A DNA stretch of 64,000 bases from Candidatus Manganitrophaceae bacterium (GTDB lineage: Bacteria > Nitrospirota > Nitrospiria > SBBL01 > Manganitrophaceae). Under the pieces are notes generated by a model, which ran no database searches, had not been told where the DNA came from, and was given only the letters and a program-made list of their open reading frames with translations. Where the stretch lies: assembly GCA_016200325.1 (NCBI GenBank), contig JACQEZ010000009.1, positions 1 to 64,000 of the forward strand. Direction: 5' to 3'. Both the position numbers and the translations under genes were made by a program. Below, one piece after another: positions 61,140 to 64,000 of the stretch (positions are counted from its first letter, which is position 1; the number at the start of each line of letters is the position of its first letter).

Positions 61140-61949
61140 TCAGAACCACATTCTCACACCGGCCACAAAGCGAACCTGCCGGGGGTCGCCCCCTTCCCGC
61201 CGCACGAGGTCGGCTGTGCCGAAGAAGCTCCGGTCAAACGAGACGCCGAGGTAGGGGGCGAACTCGCGCCGGATCTCATAGCGAAGGCGGAGTCCCAGCT
61301 CAATGTTGTTCAACCCTCTGCCGGTCGTGAACTTTTCGACCCTCTGAATGGCGGCGTTGGTCTCAAAGCGAGGCTGGAAAACCAGCCGTTGTGTCACCAG
61401 ATAGTTTTTTGTGATGGTGAAGCGGGCAGACAGGTCGCCGTTCTGGCTGATAAATAGCGCAGACTTGATCTCGTAGCGATAAGGAATCAGTCCTTCAAAA
61501 CCGATGACCGCATGCGCGCGGGTCACGTTGCGATCGCTGAAGGTCTGCGTTTCGGCGCGGAGACCGGCCTGAAAGTCGTAATACTTCCGGATAAAGCGTC
61601 CGTAAAGCAGTTGGAAGTCGATGTCGTAGTCGGCTTTGAACGCGGTGTGGCGCTCCCCTTCGCTCTTGAACCAGAGGCGGTTGTAATCGCCGCCGCGCCA
61701 TCCCTCGATGTCCCACCGGAAGTCTCTATCCGTTCCTTTCGGGCGGTATTCGAACACGTCGGCGAGGACGAAGGTAAACGGCTCCATATCGTCGACCGGA
61801 CTGGGCCAGTTCCGCTGCGGCGATAGGTTCGCCGGCGTACGGCCCTCCTTGTCCGATACGACCTGCGCGCTCGAAGCGCTGAAGGCGTCCGTTGCTCCCG
61901 ACAGATAGATGAGAGCGATCAGCATGAGAATTCGTAGAGAAGTTTTCAT
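61140..61949 (-). CDS. copB: CopB/PcoB outer-membrane copper resistance protein
   Basis: A 269-residue outer-membrane protein with signal peptide (residues 1-27) and the CopB signature DVFEYRPKGTDRDFRWDIEGW. GRGLNNIELGLRLRYEIRREFAPY and the terminal VRFVAGVRMWF are conserved beta-barrel strands with a C-terminal Phe. CopB binds or exports copper at the outer membrane with CopA. ATG 61949 overlaps the oxidase stop (ATGA) and has GGAGG. The N-terminal Met-rich domain of longer CopB proteins is absent. Confidence 0.93.
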   Translation of the reverse strand: MKTSLRILMLIALIYLSGATDAFSASSAQVVSDKEGRTPANLSPQRNWPSPVDDMEPFTFVLADVFEYRPKGTDRDFRWDIEGWRGGDYNRLWFKSEGERHTAFKADYDIDFQLLYGRFIRKYYDFQAGLRAETQTFSDRNVTRAHAVIGFEGLIPYRYEIKSALFISQNGDLSARFTITKNYLVTQRLVFQPRFETNAAIQRVEKFTTGRGLNNIELGLRLRYEIRREFAPYLGVSFDRSFFGTADLVRREGGDPRQVRFVAGVRMWF

Positions 61950-63772
61950 GACCGCACCTCCGACGCTTTCTCCGAGACCTCGACGACCCGGAACATCCCC
62001 GCTTCCATATGAAAGAGGAGGTGGCAGTGAAATGCCCATCTCCCCGGCGCGTCGGCGGTGATGGCGACTGAGAGGCGCTCGGCGGGCTTGACGTTGATCG
62101 TGTGCTTGCGCGGCAGGTGCTCGCCGGCGCCGTTCTCCAGTTCCATGAACATCCCGTGCAGGTGGAGCGGATGTTCCATCATGGTGTCGTTGACGAACGT
62201 CCAGCGCAATCGCTCACCGAAGCGAAAGTGAATCGGCTCTTTCGCTTCGGAAAACTTTTTCCCGTCGAACGACCAGATGAAGCGCTCCATATGCCCGGTA
62301 ATGTGAATTTCGATTTCGCGCTCCGGCGCGCGCCGGTCGGGATACGGATGCAGACTCTTCAGGTCGGTATACACAAGCACCCTCCGGCCGTCGTTCCCCA
62401 GCCCGGCGCCCGGTTCGTCCAACCGGCTGCGCGTGACATCAGGGACCATCTGATTGCCGGAGCCGTGCGTGTCGGGACCGTGCTTGACTGGGGCGCTGCC
62501 GGGAATCTCCGAGCGATGCTGATCTTCCATCTGCATCCCTGGCATATTTTCCATATCCCGCATATTATGCTCCCCAGGCTCATTAGGCATTCCTTCCATT
62601 TCCTTCCCATGCTGCATCCCGGGCATCTCTCCCATCCCTTCCACGATCATCCCCATGTCTTCCATCGTGCGAAGCGGACGGGGTCGGCGCGCCGGGATCT
62701 CCGCGCTCATGCCGGGCCGCGGGGCAAGCGTCCCGCGCGTGTAGCCGCCGCGATCGATCGACTCTGCGAAGATCGTGTAGGCGCGATCCTCCTTCGGCTC
62801 GACGATTACATCGTACGTCTCCGCCGTCGCGATGCGGAACTCATCCACTTCGACCGGCTGAACATTCTGACCGTCTGCCTGAACCACCCTCATTTTTAAA
62901 CCCGGAAGGCGAACATCGAAGATGGACATGGCCGATGCGTTGATGAACCGCAGGCGGACCCGCTCGCCGGAACGAAAAAGTCCCGTCCAGTTGGAGGCCG
63001 AGGGAAGCCCGTTGATCAGGTAGGTATAGGCGTGGCCGGTCACGTCGGCCAGATCGGTCGGGTCCATCCGCATCCGGGCCCACATCCGGTAGTCCTCAAA
63101 TGTCGCGCGCCAGCCGTTTTTCTTCGCGACGGAGAGGAATTCTTTCATCGTTCGCCGTTGAAAATTGAAATAGCCCGCCTGCTTCTTGAGTTTGCCCATC
63201 ATTTTCATGGGGTCCTCAAACGTCCAATCCGAAAGCACCACTGCATAATCTCGGTCATACTTAACCGGATCCGGTTCACGCGGATCGATGATCATCGGCG
63301 CATAGACGCCAACCTGTTCCTGAAATCCCGAATGGCTGTGAAACCAGTAGGTCCCGCTCTGTTTTAAGGGAAAGCGATAAGTGAACGTTGTTCCCGGCTT
63401 GATTCCGCCGAAGCTGACGCCGGGCACCCCGTCCATATCAGGCGGGACAAGCACCCCATGCCAGTGAATCGAAGCGATCTCCTTCAAGCGGTTCGTCACG
63501 TTGAGCGTGACCTCTTCCCCTTCACGCAGGCGAACCAGCGGCCCCGGCACTGTGCCGTTGATCGTCACCGCCGTCCCGGATCGATTCCCGACGCGGAAAG
63601 GGGTCTCGGCGATCGTGAGATCGATGATGTTCCCGGTCAATTCCCCGGTTTGCGCTAATTTCGTCGGCCTCGCCCACGCGTAGGCGGGCGCGAAGCGTTC
63701 CAACAACGCCAGCATCCCTAGTGCCCCGGCGCTCTTCAGTAACTGACGTCTGGAAATAAGATCTGTTTTCAT
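61946..63772 (-). CDS. CopA/PcoA multicopper oxidase (Tat-exported)
   Basis: A 608-residue periplasmic oxidase of Cu(I). A Tat signal (SRRQLLKSAG) is followed by three cupredoxin domains: the copper ligand motifs SIHWHGV, FHSHSGF, then HPLHLHG and HCHLLFHMEAGM are all intact. A Met-rich region between domains (VEGMGEMPGMQHGKEMEGM, MRDMENMPGMQ) is typical of PcoA and binds Cu(I). ATG 63772 has AAGGAGG. It forms an operon with copB. Confidence 0.95.
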   Translation of the reverse strand: MKTDLISRRQLLKSAGALGMLALLERFAPAYAWARPTKLAQTGELTGNIIDLTIAETPFRVGNRSGTAVTINGTVPGPLVRLREGEEVTLNVTNRLKEIASIHWHGVLVPPDMDGVPGVSFGGIKPGTTFTYRFPLKQSGTYWFHSHSGFQEQVGVYAPMIIDPREPDPVKYDRDYAVVLSDWTFEDPMKMMGKLKKQAGYFNFQRRTMKEFLSVAKKNGWRATFEDYRMWARMRMDPTDLADVTGHAYTYLINGLPSASNWTGLFRSGERVRLRFINASAMSIFDVRLPGLKMRVVQADGQNVQPVEVDEFRIATAETYDVIVEPKEDRAYTIFAESIDRGGYTRGTLAPRPGMSAEIPARRPRPLRTMEDMGMIVEGMGEMPGMQHGKEMEGMPNEPGEHNMRDMENMPGMQMEDQHRSEIPGSAPVKHGPDTHGSGNQMVPDVTRSRLDEPGAGLGNDGRRVLVYTDLKSLHPYPDRRAPEREIEIHITGHMERFIWSFDGKKFSEAKEPIHFRFGERLRWTFVNDTMMEHPLHLHGMFMELENGAGEHLPRKHTINVKPAERLSVAITADAPGRWAFHCHLLFHMEAGMFRVVEVSEKASEVRS

Positions 63773-64000
63773 CCCAACAGCCTCCTTACCGACATGTATC
63801 ATTTTCCTCTTCCTGCCAAATGCAGGCGTGCTCACGCTTAAAAGGAAAATAAATAGATAGGAAATAGGACATTAATCCTCTTTTTCGATGGCTCGAAAAA
63901 TTGCTCGAAAGAACTTTTATCCACGGTTGCTTAAAAAGAGCGCCGCTGGATATGCTACGAGCATCACTTTCCTAAACTTCGGAAGAGAAGGTTTAAATTC

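Noticed and set aside
63888-64000. Plus-strand frame starting MARKIARKNF and open to the window end
   Set aside because: No ribosome site, no recognisable domain, and the window ends after 37 codons. It cannot be separated from chance.

Overview
The window is a mobile accessory region from a Gram-negative bacterium. Lipoproteins, outer-membrane proteins, a tripartite RND pump and an F-type conjugation system all require an outer membrane. There are no rRNA, ribosomal-protein or replication genes that would fix the taxon. It reads as a long part of an integrative and conjugative element (ICE) carrying copper/silver-type metal resistance. The left end has a tyrosine integrase and an excisionase-like gene beside the 5' half of a tRNA-Arg(CCT) gene, a probable attachment site. 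No second attachment site was seen, so the element probably continues past base 64000.

Bases 100-4281 hold the integration/excision genes, a small ribbon-helix-helix protein, an SPFH/stomatin-like membrane protein, a lipoprotein and a lytic transglycosylase. Bases 4271-25715 (minus strand) are one long, tightly packed transfer operon. In transcription order it is OmpA-like, DsbC-like, traA, traL, traE, traK, traB, traV, traC, a Cys-rich TraN-like protein, a small membrane protein, traN, traW, traU, trbC, trbI, an S26 peptidase, traF, a ParB/Srx-like protein, traH and traG. Across a short intergenic region with a perfect palindrome, the plus strand carries the coupling protein, a CHC2/Toprim primase and a Replic_Relax protein that is the best relaxase candidate (MOBC type).

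Bases 30300-36500 are a patchwork: a secreted PLD nuclease, a frameshifted HU gene, a LuxR-type HTH protein, an IS remnant, an A+T-rich aldo/keto reductase, and a three-gene operon with a Whirly-like single-strand-binding candidate. Next come a 456-bp segment bounded by inverted repeats with TetR-type palindromes, a putative lipoprotein, and an ECF sigma factor with the cysteine pattern of metal-sensing CorE proteins.

Bases 36590-52240 (plus strand) are the centre of interest. Two equally spaced ECF-type promoter motifs precede a CopZ-like chaperone. A Met-rich CpxP/Spy-like protein follows, then one long run of genes: DUF5676, a YHS-YHS CopA ATPase, DUF2933, an isoprenylcysteine-methyltransferase-like protein, archaeal-type S-adenosylmethionine synthetase, a beta-CASP metallo-beta-lactamase, an AMP/thymidine phosphorylase, PRPP synthetase, a UbiB-like kinase, archaeal-type (type II) GAPDH, and a second P1B ATPase whose membrane motif is CPD instead of CPC. 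Placing replacement central-metabolism enzymes between two copper pumps suggests an undescribed metal-stress metabolic back-up module.

The end of that operon is a deletion scar joining the start of a multicopper oxidase to the end of a CopZ-like gene. Bases 52790-59931 encode a cysteine-rich secreted protein and a CusCBA-type RND pump with YtkA/FixH-like add-ons. Around 60.0-60.3 kb a truncated MerR regulator, still behind its own MerR-type promoter, runs into a truncated CDF transporter. The minus strand then carries DUF1232 and DUF2231 membrane proteins and the pcoA/pcoB-like multicopper oxidase and CopB pair. Together the genes describe a conjugative island that takes up, exports and oxidises Cu(I)/Ag(I) at all cell-envelope layers and appears to protect metabolism as well.
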